From assembly GCA_964030475.1 (NCBI GenBank), contig CAXIPT010000002.1, positions 2,302,827-2,366,826 on the forward strand: a stretch of DNA of 64,000 nucleotides, in the 5' to 3' direction. Positions 55,134-64,000 of this stretch are shown here, piece after piece. Position 1 is the stretch's first letter. Each line of letters begins with the position of its first letter. A program made the position numbers and the translations under genes. Below the pieces are notes generated by a model. It was not told the origin of the DNA. It ran no database searches and saw nothing but the letters and a program-made list of their open reading frames with translations. Source of the DNA: Tethya wilhelma. Its lineage: Eukaryota > Porifera > Demospongiae > Tethyida > Tethyidae.

Positions 55134-55908
55134 TACACATGAGCAATAATACTAAGAGTCAGAAAAGAAATGCCATAGTACAACACAAAACAGTTAATTA
55201 CAGCCTAACCAACCACGACTGATATACTATAGCATCTAACAAATATGTACGAACATACTCCTATGGTATGAAGTACATGTAGATACATGTATCTGGTAGA
55301 CGTCAACTGCACAATTGACATAGTAGCTTAACAACGAAGAAAGAAATACATTCTTTTGTGCAATGCACCTCATCGGAATATGTACATACTCTGGTCACTA
55401 CAGCAGTATATGTACCAGTTTTTTTCTCTCTATTTTTTGCTATACAGTACGAGTACAGTAAAGATGTGTGATTCTAAAATTAATGTCTATCTTGTTGTTG
55501 TTGTTTTTTCTAGGTTCCTAGTAAAATCATTGATTTTTGCAGCTTTTAATATTTGTGGATAGAGTCTGAGAGCTGGGAAAAAAGACTATCTTGTACAACG
55601 TTGTGTCTCTTGTTGACATGAGCACATGAATGACAGACAGCTGGGTACAAAGTACTGGCAAGACCGAGTATCACATGTTGAATGCAACTGGACACATGTC
55701 TCACAAATTCTTTCCAATATAATGTAAAAATGATCATACACAAGTCGTGAGACGATGATTGGAGAGAATTTCATGTTTACATGTTACATTAATGTTGTCG
55801 TGAACTTCACAGTGTACTAATGTCCATAATTATTCCGTGGAAGGTATTTCATGAACAGCCTGTCGACATGGAACCATATGTGTAATTATGTATGTACATT
55901 TAGTTGCN
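55134..55908. other. Non-coding, no feature recognised
   Basis: AT-rich sequence ending in an N at 55908. No coding support is seen. Confidence 0.5.
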
Positions 55909-56017
55909 TTGAAGGTTTAATTTTGTTTGACTAGATTTTTATGGTGGCCAACATTTTGTATTGTGTCTATGGGACAGTCGGCCCATTCCTACTATACGTA
56001 CTACCGTACGTATGATA
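55909..56017 (+). repeat. R3 body-end fragment
   Basis: Matches the terminal about 110 bases of the R3 body: GTATTGTGTCTATGGGACAG then CGTACTACCGTACG. It begins directly after the N at 55908, so it may be a cut full element. It ends 31 bases before the ORF at 56049. Confidence 0.7.
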
Positions 56018-56048
56018 GTCTCTGATGACCTTGACATAGTCACTATAT

Positions 56049-57134
56049 ATGAAAAAAAAAATGGCGGTTGCCCCTGAAAGCGGGATCTCTGTGCTTGTGA
56101 TGGATGGGCCTCTTAATGCCCTCCAGAGGCTTGGTTTTCCTCTGCCAGCCCTTGCCTCAATGCAAGAGGCTGGTGTATTACTGACAGAGGCTTCCTGGAC
56201 TATCAGAAAGACTGCTACTGGACTGTCTGTCAGTCTCTTTTGGCCCGGCTCTGAGACCTCTTCTGGCTCAGCTGAGGCCAAGTACTCTCTGGTTAGCAAG
56301 TCCAAGAAGAGGAGGATGAGAAGACAGAAGAGGAAGAAGTTAACTGAACCACCTGCTGCTGCAGCAGTGAATACCAGTCCTGTGCTTGTGAGCCGTGATG
56401 TTCCTGATGCTCAGAGTCATTCTTCTCCTGAGGCTTGTTCTCAGCTGTCTCAGTGCAGTGGTGAGGCCTCGGCCTCTCAGAGATGTCCCTCTCCTGATGC
56501 TCATAGTGTGTCTCCCCTGCTTCAGTGCAGTGGTGAGTCTCAGAGACGTTCGACCTCTCATAATGTTTCTCCCATGTATCAGTGCAGTAGTGAGTCTCGG
56601 AGTCATTCGACCTGCTCTCCTGAAGCCTGTAGTGCTTCTCCTCTGCCTCAGTGTGGTAGTGAGTCTTCAGCCTCTCTGAGACATGAAGCTCGTTGTGTTT
56701 CTCCCCTATCTGTGGGTAGTGGTGAGTCCTCAATCTCTCTTGTGGAACAATCTCTTGACATCACATTGTGCCATCAAAGTCCTGAACTTGTCATCCCTGA
56801 GTCGGACCTGAGCCCAGCTGAAGTGGATCCTCCAATGTTTTTCTATGAAGCAAATGATACCCCTGGAGTCTGTGTTGATCGGGGCGATGGTAGTTTCAGT
56901 TGGTCTCCAGTGAAGGTCAGCAGGTCAAGTGTCAAGATTGGTGCCGTCCACTCGAGCTCTAGTGACTGTGCGAGCACTAGTGACCTTGACAGTGATGGTT
57001 GCATCAGTCTCGACTACCAGCAAAGAGATGGTGTACCAGGATTTGTGATTGAATCACACGATGATGTGTTCTGGGCTCCGGTTGCTCACAGGACACGGCT
57101 GCGTAGCAAATTTAAATCAAAGTCTGGCACTTAA
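56049..57134 (+). CDS. Intronless 361-codon ORF, possibly retroelement-derived
   Basis: A long uninterrupted plus-strand frame, unusual here because every other gene is spliced. ATG at 56049 or 56064 (MAVAPESG). Residues 1-75 form a compact region (MDGPLNALQRLGFPLPALAS, then GLSVSLFWPG). A basic stretch follows (KSKKRRMRRQKRKK, about residues 84-97). Then come about five imperfect repeats of a Ser/Cys unit such as SPEACSQLSQCSGEAS (residues about 120-240), and an acidic, aromatic C-terminal part (ISLDYQQRDGVPGFVIES). Downstream is a C/T-rich stretch and an AAT repeat at 57249-57264 that resembles the tail of a non-LTR retrotransposon. No zinc knuckle or reverse transcriptase is visible. I do not recognise the family; a LINE ORF1-like product or a retroposed gene are the leading options. 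Confidence 0.55.
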   Translation: MKKKMAVAPESGISVLVMDGPLNALQRLGFPLPALASMQEAGVLLTEASWTIRKTATGLSVSLFWPGSETSSGSAEAKYSLVSKSKKRRMRRQKRKKLTEPPAAAAVNTSPVLVSRDVPDAQSHSSPEACSQLSQCSGEASASQRCPSPDAHSVSPLLQCSGESQRRSTSHNVSPMYQCSSESRSHSTCSPEACSASPLPQCGSESSASLRHEARCVSPLSVGSGESSISLVEQSLDITLCHQSPELVIPESDLSPAEVDPPMFFYEANDTPGVCVDRGDGSFSWSPVKVSRSSVKIGAVHSSSSDCASTSDLDSDGCISLDYQQRDGVPGFVIESHDDVFWAPVAHRTRLRSKFKSKSGT

Positions 57135-57264
57135 TTCTGATCTCTCTCTCTCTCTCCTCATTTTTTCTTTGTTAATTTTGTGATGATTGTTTTGTGTGTG
57201 TGTTGTTCCCCCTTCCCCCCTTTGCGCCTATGGTGGCGTGGAAATGAATAATAATAATAATAAC

Positions 57265-57932
57265 TAGTGACGATGTTGAACATCAAAGGGGCGAGCCATT
57301 ATCATTGCTATGTAGCAAACAATTAAAGTTCATCAATAATTGATGTTACTTGAGCTATATGACGCACATAAAAATGAAAGCTGAATATTAACCAGGCCTG
57401 ATGTGGGACAAATCATGGACAAATGAAGTATGTCTGAGCAGCAAGATCCAATTGCTAGTTGTTCAAGAACTGACAGGCAGGTGTATGTGCTAGTACTATA
57501 ATTATTATATAGATAAGAGCCAGCAGTCAGCTATATGCTCCCTTTTGGTAGTTTTCAGCCCCTCTAATTGTGGTCTCTCCGGTCATTGCATGGCTCAGTT
57601 CCAAGTCTTTAACTAAAAGGGCACCAACTTGGCGAGTATTTAAGTTTACTCTCTTTTCAGCTCAAGCAGCAGCTTTCTTTCTCAGTCACCACTGATTGAG
57701 TTCTCTCCGATTGAAGTGCAAGATCACGATGAACACGTGGACCTACGCGCATGCGCTGTAAAGCTGAACAGGCAATGATCGTCATAAACATAACCTACAG
57801 TTAAACGGAGGACGTTCGCCAGACTATACAACATATATACAATATTATATAGAAAATTTCGCCGTTGACTACACTAGTGTGGGGCTCGCTCCGGCTCGCC
57901 CCAATAATAATAGCCACATATGCATGGCTTAC
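57265..57932. other. Non-coding, no feature recognised
   Basis: Contains CGCGCATGCGCT at about 57746-57757, another NRF-1-like palindrome, with no gene start identified next to it. Confidence 0.4.
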
Positions 57933-58164
57933 CATTACAAGGATCGTTCACTGAACCATAATGACAAGGGAAAAACTCATTACTTTCAGATCCGATTTCG
58001 ACCGTGCCATTCCCCAGGTATAACTGTATAACTGTGCTGCATGGATGGGTATACACATGGACTGTATATAAATCTAATAAATCTGAGCTGAAACTGTAAT
58101 AGTGTGCCGATTCTGCATGAGTCACAGGTAAAGAAAGCCTATGTTTATAACCGTCTGTGCACAT
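57933..58164 (-). CDS. Possible exon of an extracellular protein (weak)
   Basis: A minus-strand open frame ends at a consensus donor (TGTAATG then GTAAGC, exon end 57933). The peptide (FSSDLLDLYTVHVYTHPCST, then NGTVEIGSESNEFFPCHYGS and VNDPCNG) has protein-like composition, cysteines and an N-glycosylation site. The acceptor is unclear; CATGCAG at about 58118 is one candidate. No matching exon was found nearby and no domain is recognised. Confidence 0.25.
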
Positions 58165-58799
58165 GCCTGTGTTTTCATGATAAATTCTGAGTCATGGGCT
58201 TTATTGCCGTTTGTGACTAGCTATTATTATATGCATGAGCCACAGCTCTGTAGCTGTCTGTGACTATATCCACGATAAATTCTGAGCCACGGGCTTTTGT
58301 ATAGCCGGACAGGCTGCTATAGGTCCTGGTATACGTCCATATTCTCTTGTTTCACAACTTAAGTTGTTCCAGAAGTGTTTATAGATCAAATAGGTAGTTT
58401 CTTTTCTCAAATTTCCAATTTGTCTTCGCTCTGGCGTTAGATTAGATTAGACACAAACTCAGTACTACCACGAGGCTATCTAAGACTTGTAGGCAAGCAA
58501 AAATTGAGGACCTATAGGTAAATATGATTCGTCAATTCTTGGATGTACGCTAGAACTTTAAACTTGTGTGAGCATATTATTTGTGGGCCAAATACATTGT
58601 CATAATTATATGCAGCCTTAGAATGATGTGGAATAATAGTTTAAGTATACAGTTATATCCAAGATTGGGGGCGAAAATTCAAAGAGTATACCACTCAATT
58701 TGGAATGTGCAATAGCTATCTGAACTATAGATTTCAACATAAAATTAATTTGGTATTATACTAAAATTCTGGTTACTCCTATAAAATTTTATTATGTAC
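58165..58799. other. Non-coding, local duplication only
   Basis: The motif GATAAATTCTGAGYCAYGGGCTTT occurs twice (about 58180 and 58273), each followed by a G/T-rich stretch, a small tandem duplication. Nothing else is recognised. Confidence 0.5.
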
Positions 58800-58861
58800 A
58801 AGTAGTAAAAATTTCAAAAAAATAAGCAGTGTAGGAATGGGCAGTGCATTAAAAAGTATTN

Positions 58862-58931
<70 letters not shown>

Positions 58932-58946
58932 CCTCCCTCCCTCCCT
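58800..58946. repeat. R3 arm fragment joined to a TC microsatellite at an N
   Basis: 58800-58860 matches a palindrome arm of R3 (GTGTAGGAATGGGCAGTGC) and stops at the N at 58861, where a pure TC repeat begins (58862-58946). Probably another contig join. Confidence 0.8.
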
Positions 58947-61403
58947 CTCTGAATATTGTTGGTTGTTAATGATAAATAATTTTATCATCTGTAATTGTTT
59001 TAACAATATATCACACCCTTGTCATCAATAATGACTAGGTGTAAGATTTACCATAATTGTATTTCTCAGTACAAACGTGTACCTCTCCATCCATGCATTC
59101 AGTAACCAGTATTTTCAGCCTATTATAATATTATATAAATTAAACTGACAATATAGTTGCTAAACGGTGACAAACAAGCATAGACAGAACAAAATAACTG
59201 CAACTAAATTGGGCCGGCATGCACGGTTAATTGTCGATTCAGGTAATTATGCCGAAAACATGCATATTATAACATGAGCTTCTGTACAAAATCTTGTTTA
59301 AGCAATAAAATCGATACTGAAGTGCATAAATGATTGTTTATATGATGATTTTTTTTTCTATTTAGGAAACAGCACGAATCGAGCTTATAGCATATAATTA
59401 ATACTATAGACTAGTAATGTGTGTGTATGTGTTATGTTATACTCTTACATGCCCATAATTGCATGTACGTAATACGTACAACTGTTGTGATGAGTCTGTG
59501 AGGTTTGAGTGTTGGTCTTACGTAGACTAAATGAATCCAAAGGAATGTTAGCTTGTGCACACTTGCAGTACGTGTTTGATGATTGACACTAACTTCCTTA
59601 ACTTTTATTACACGTATACAATTAATGTCATAATAGTGTGCTCTGTTGACACTCACGGTAGACTAAGTATAGCTGTTGATATTATGGGATCTATCAATAA
59701 TAATTATGGATTGTCACGTTAATGTTTTCTAAACAATAATAGTTTCTACGTTGATTCATCATGATCATGAAGCATCGGCTTATTAGCCATATTAGCATAA
59801 TTATTATTAGCCATAAGCATGCATATTAGTCATAACTATTACACATACTTACACGTGTCACATGCAAAAGCTTATTCACTATTCACATTGAAAATAGTAC
59901 GTAACATTGTGATTACATGCACGTTAATTATGCATTGATCCTTAAGTTAGTTAATACTAATAAATATTAATTGTTAATGGTCTAATACAGTGATTGATTC
60001 AATAAGCCTAAGAGTAAACACCAACATAGTACTTTGACACATACTAATACAAGGTATGTCTAGTATTTCTCAAAGGACACACACTAACCATTATAAATGT
60101 TGTTCACAACATGGTAACTGTATGTCATTTCAACCAGTGAGATCAAAAAAATGATGTTACTCCAACTTGTATTGCCAAGGAAACTCGTGATATGAATATT
60201 GTGTACTTCATACATAGAACATGTGTTAGAAATTGCATTTCAGCTTATTTGTCCTTGTGTAAACATTCATGTGTGTGCTGGCCATTAATAATATTCATGA
60301 CTGCTGCTTCCCTATAGTGAATGTATATTATTTTATATGCTTTGTGAAACCATGCACAATGTAACTATAATTATAGTGATTGTCATGTACATTGTACATT
60401 CATGTTGATGAATGCCTATTATAGTACTTCATTAATTCATTCTGGTTGCTCTCATTATATATAAATTGTATAGTATATACTGGCAAACTACTATGAATGC
60501 CACCATTGCTCTAAGCTAGTAATGCTCCAACACTGTATGAAAATAAAAAAAAATGTATGACATTGTGCGTGTTGATGGTGCATATCCTGTTGAGTCCATT
60601 GCTGTCATCCTACACCACTGGTGGTGTCTAGTCACATCATGATTGACCACATCTGGTGGGAGTTGTAGGGCTTACTTGGTGAATCCTTACTATAACTAAC
60701 CTTCATAATAATGGTCATTGTCTTCTTATTAAAATCTTTCTAATGTCTTGATTGAGGTTCAAACCCTTCCTCGAGATATGCAGGCTCAAGTGCAGTATTC
60801 AAAGATCATTGTCAACACTAGCTATAGTCTTTATCAATTAAGTTCTATTGTGTACTCATTGCACTGGTGTATGGGTGTATGCCTACATAGTGCAAACATA
60901 TTACAGTCATGCAGGCCAATAATGATACAGGAGAACAATGACAAACTGGTTATCAAACATGCAAAAATTTAATGTTGGGCAAAATATTAAAGTCACGAGG
61001 GTGTTTAGGATAACACGTACACTACTGTATAGTCCAAACTACAGTCACCATGGCTCTATAGCACTCTTATTTGTGACAGCTTTTGTGACATTAATAATTA
61101 ATGTAGTCACGCACTAATGATGTCTGTAATAAAAGCATTATAGAGCATCTGTCTCTTGGCAGCAGCATACATGCATGATCAATTAACCTTTCTATCCTGT
61201 CACAAACAGCAGTTGCATGGTCACATGATAATAATATTGTATGAGTTAGATCTACATACAATATCACAGTTCTTTAATTTCTCTACAATTTTTAGTAACA
61301 AAAATCAATATTAGAAGCTTCTACTCTTGATTTATTTTGTCCAAAGTAAACTAGCCAGCTATAGTGATATGATTGATATCTCAATGAGTCATACAGTCAT
61401 ATA
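58947..61403. other. AT-rich intergenic DNA, no gene seen
   Basis: About 2.4 kb of very AT-rich sequence with only short open frames and no splice-supported coding. Palindromic TGTACATTGTACATTCATG-type words occur around 60385. Confidence 0.55.
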
Positions 61404-61977
61404 CAGTGGAACCCCTCTTAACGACCACCCCTCAACAGCGACCATCTGCCTTATAACGGCCAACAGCTGTGGTCCCGATTGAACTTGCATAGACTTCTGT
61501 ACTTTCAAAACCTCTCAAGAGCGGCCACCTCGCTATTCCGTATAACGACCAATACTCAGTTCCCCAAATAATTATTTACTATTGAAAAAAACCAGCTAAC
61601 GGCCAAATAGCCACACCCACAAATCTGAATTATACGGTTTCATGAAAAATACACAAATTGTCATACATGCATATAACTGAGTTGCATGTCATTCGGTTCG
61701 CTGTAGAAATTACTCATTTATTAGAGCAAGCCATTACTTTGCAGAGTCTTACAAATTGTTTTGAGCTTTTCTATGTACTCCTTTGGTGCAAAAAAGTGAT
61801 ATTTGTACAAACAAGAATTGAAGACTTTTTTTAATGATCCTTGCACTATTGATTACATGATTGATAATCTCATGATGTTTGAACACTTGAAACTCAAAAC
61901 CCCTCTACAAAGACCACCTCTATATAACGGCCAAAATGCTGTTCCCCAAGGGTGGTCGTTATAGAGGGGTTCCACTG
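61404..61977. mobile_element. Pogo/Tigger-like MITE, 574 bases
   Basis: Terminal inverted repeats CAGTGGAACCCCTCTTAACG (left) and CGTTATAGAGGGGTTCCACTG without its first base (right), followed inward by GACCACCC / GGGTGGTC, flanked by TA on both sides. TA target sites and CAGTGGAACC-type ends fit the Tc1/mariner-pogo superfamily. Internal GGCCA and ACGGCC motifs are repeated. There is no transposase, so it is non-autonomous. Confidence 0.85.
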
Positions 61978-62656
61978 TAGTTTTTTCATCCTTCAGAAAG
62001 GATTCTTATTACCATACGTATAGGGTAAATAGAAACAATTCGGTTCATATCTTGTTTTGATATCTGGCCAACAGTTATTGACTAGTACAACAAAGTATAA
62101 CTTTTGTTTTCATTGATGTGGTTTATGGACAGTTTATATTTGTATACATGATGTACACATACATCGTGACACATGTCACTTTCAGTATATATAGACAATC
62201 AATATGCTTTCAGTGTGACATTGTGAATAATAGCTCCATACAGCAGAAATTTTTTATGTATACAATGCATATGATTGTACAAAACCAGTGGCTAATGTAC
62301 TACACACCACAACACGTTAACATTAGCTGGCTCATGGTCCAACAAGCCACATGTTCAACCAATTGAAAGAGATCTTAATCTGATTCACAACTGGTGTACA
62401 GGCGAGCAATTATACCATTCAAAGTAAATCACACTCCAAAGTACTGCATGAGTATACACAATGACATTAAGTGATCACAATAGAGCACCACAAAGTGATA
62501 ACTATACACACATACACAGAACAACATAAACAGCTGAAAAGGAGTGGGTAGTAGTGACAGCTATACAGCATAGTGGGGTGTACTCCCCTAGGTGGTCAAG
62601 ATAGTGGGAACAGATAAATTCACTCCTTACAACCAGATAAAAAATTCTCTTCGTTT
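61978..62656. other. Probable 3' flank or UTR of the Frizzled gene
   Basis: No coding sequence. It lies directly downstream of the Frizzled stop codon on the minus strand. Confidence 0.5.
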
Positions 62657-64000
62657 TCAAACCACACTCTCAGTGAAGATACTAGACACACTGCAGGGTG
62701 TAGTCATATTCTCACATCGACTGGTGTTTGTGGTACAAGTAGTACTCACTAGTACATTGGGGCTGTAACTTTCACTGGAGTTGGTGGGCGTGGTGGGTAT
62801 GGTGGTTACCAAGATAGTATGTACCGGCGGAGACTCATTTCCAAATCTCATCCCCATTTCGTTCGGACTGTAACTGCTATCGTTCGGTTTGTCCCACTGC
62901 CCTATGCAACAGACCTTCCTCCAAGCTACGAAAGAGCTCTTTCTCAGCACCCACAGCACTGATATGACACCCATCACTAGACTTGCTAAAATCTTTACAA
63001 AGAATACGGCTAAAATCGGTCGAGCGTTTTCCACACACGTACTCCTTGAAGACAAGGATTGCAATTCTTGACATTTCAAGTACTGCATCTCCCACTGTTC
63101 CCTGTACCAGAACTCGTAGAAATAGGTACACAACAGAATACCCATCGGCAGTAGGTACACCGTACAGTAGAGTCCGATACGTCTCAAAACGTTCACTTGC
63201 ATCTCGTGTTTCCCTCCACTCTGATGGGAGTGATTTCGTTTTTTCGATAGACTACTCGATTGTAAATTGACAACTCGTGCAAAAGAGATGACAATGATCA
63301 CCGAACAGAGCACGACAATGCCCAGGAGAGGTACAATCAAAAATGGTAGTTCGTGATGTTTCGACACCCAACAGCTCTGTGTGATGGGATCTCCGGACAC
63401 ACGGCCTAGTGCGAGAACCACTATGAGCAGGATCAGCGGTAGCCCCCAAGCAGCAATGTGAAAACACAATCGCCAGATGTTGGAGATGTTCTTGAATCTG
63501 AGACTGCATAGAAACCACTCAATAGTGAACACCCCCCACCACGTCCAAGTACATAGTGTGAAGTAATACAATACACTGAAGAGAGCAGTACAGAGTGGGC
63601 TATTCAGACCATCCACCAGCAGAGCACTCTCGTTGAAAGAATTCACGAATTCCTTATCGCAAATGAGTCTGTCACGACCGAGAGCTGTTGATAGGGTATA
63701 AATGAACGCTATGCACGCATAACAGAATGTTATGCAGCCTATAGGCACCTCCAATGGTGGAACTTTGCGATAGTTCACGACATAGGTCAAACACGTTATG
63801 CACGACACCAACAGACAAACAAGGCTCCAAGTAGCAATCCATATCACGATGCTGTTCAACTGAGCGTGCTCAAAGTAGACACCCTGACACGACTCTGTGC
63901 AATGCTCGACGCCACCAAACACTGTCTGTGTGGTGTTGCCCGTGGAGGTTAAATGACCCGGACAAAAAGAAGTTTCTGATGTGTTTTCACTGTCCGATGT
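62657..64000 (-). CDS. Frizzled-family receptor, seven-helix domain and tail (5' end off window)
   Basis: The minus-strand frame is open from the window edge to a TGA at 62657-62659 (447 codons), with no intron. Codon 27 is GTG (63922), an internal valine and not a start, so the N-terminal cysteine-rich Wnt-binding domain lies beyond the window. HCTESCQGVYFEHAQL matches the Frizzled linker just before helix 1. Seven hydrophobic helices follow, including FTLCTWTWWGVFTIEWFLCS (helix 3), FHIAAWGLPLILLIVVLALG (helix 4) and RRIGLYCTVYLLPMGILLCT (helix 6), then ACYFYE-like CTYFYEFWYREQWE. After helix 7 the usual KTxxxW Dishevelled-binding motif appears as KSSFVAW (K-S-x-x-x-W). The tail ends TESVV, a class I PDZ ligand. 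Predicted Wnt receptor at the plasma membrane. Confidence 0.93.
   Translation of the reverse strand, partial: TSDSENTSETSFCPGHLTSTGNTTQTVFGGVEHCTESCQGVYFEHAQLNSIVIWIATWSLVCLLVSCITCLTYVVNYRKVPPLEVPIGCITFCYACIAFIYTLSTALGRDRLICDKEFVNSFNESALLVDGLNSPLCTALFSVLYYFTLCTWTWWGVFTIEWFLCSLRFKNISNIWRLCFHIAAWGLPLILLIVVLALGRVSGDPITQSCWVSKHHELPFLIVPLLGIVVLCSVIIVISFARVVNLQSSSLSKKRNHSHQSGGKHEMQVNVLRRIGLYCTVYLLPMGILLCTYFYEFWYREQWEMQYLKCQELQSLSSRSTCVENARPILAVFFVKILASLVMGVISVLWVLRKSSFVAWRKVCCIGQWDKPNDSSYSPNEMGMRFGNESPPVHTILVTTIPTTPTNSSESYSPNVLVSTTCTTNTSRCENMTTPCSVSSIFTESVV

Noticed and set aside
56293..56733. Minus-strand 146-codon ORF with repeats
   Set aside because: Antisense shadow of the Ser/Cys repeats in the plus-strand ORF at 56049-57134.
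62889..63518. Small ORFs on both strands
   Set aside because: Shadows of the Frizzled coding frame.

Overview
This is AT-rich animal DNA with short introns, many dinucleotide microsatellites and dense small inverted-repeat elements. The gene content (GABA-B-like class C receptors in tandem, a Frizzled receptor, a Calx-beta exon, death-fold exons and a PDZ/coiled-coil/SAM scaffold) suggests an early-branching metazoan. A demosponge such as Amphimedon is my best guess. That is inference; no marker gene here proves it.

Layout. 1-5152: a decayed partial gene copy, repeats, and the 3' exons of a PDZ/coiled-coil/SAM scaffold (minus strand). 5225-9309: exons 3-15 of GABA-B-like receptor B (minus). 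9.4-13.5 kb: microsatellites, tandem repeats and one zinc-finger exon. 13511-16287: an exact copy of 40477-43253. 16289-16435: an isolated Calx-beta exon on the plus strand. 16985-17750: exons 1-2 of receptor B. 17999-25508: receptor A, with its middle exons missing at a single N. 25968-35655: receptor C, complete, 17 exons and 896 codons in frame. 36014-39253: coiled-coil exons and a death-fold gene (minus). 39419-40409: a large palindromic element. 41920-53950: the 5' and middle exons of the scaffold (minus). 54-62.6 kb: mostly non-coding, with repeats, one intronless ORF at 56049-57134 and a transposon-like element at 61404-61977. 62657-64000: the 3' part of a Frizzled receptor (minus), running off the window.

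The three receptors form a head-to-tail array (C, A, B in order of transcription) with only a few hundred bases between genes and matching exon lengths. Their shared blocks of near-identical sequence look like recent duplication plus gene conversion. Class C receptors signal as dimers, so linked paralogues with different C-terminal tails (A has a predicted coiled coil, C does not) could supply alternative subunits.

The window is very probably not a faithful chromosome order. Coding chains of the scaffold and of receptors A and B break exactly at single-N joins (5153, 19138, 40476). A 2777-base exact duplication has an N on opposite sides of its two copies, as expected for overlapping contig ends placed apart. 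The scaffold halves at 1.9-5.2 kb and 41.9-54 kb are therefore best read as one gene, with the receptor contigs inserted between them. All exon boundaries were placed by eye from splice signals, reading phase and paralogue comparison.
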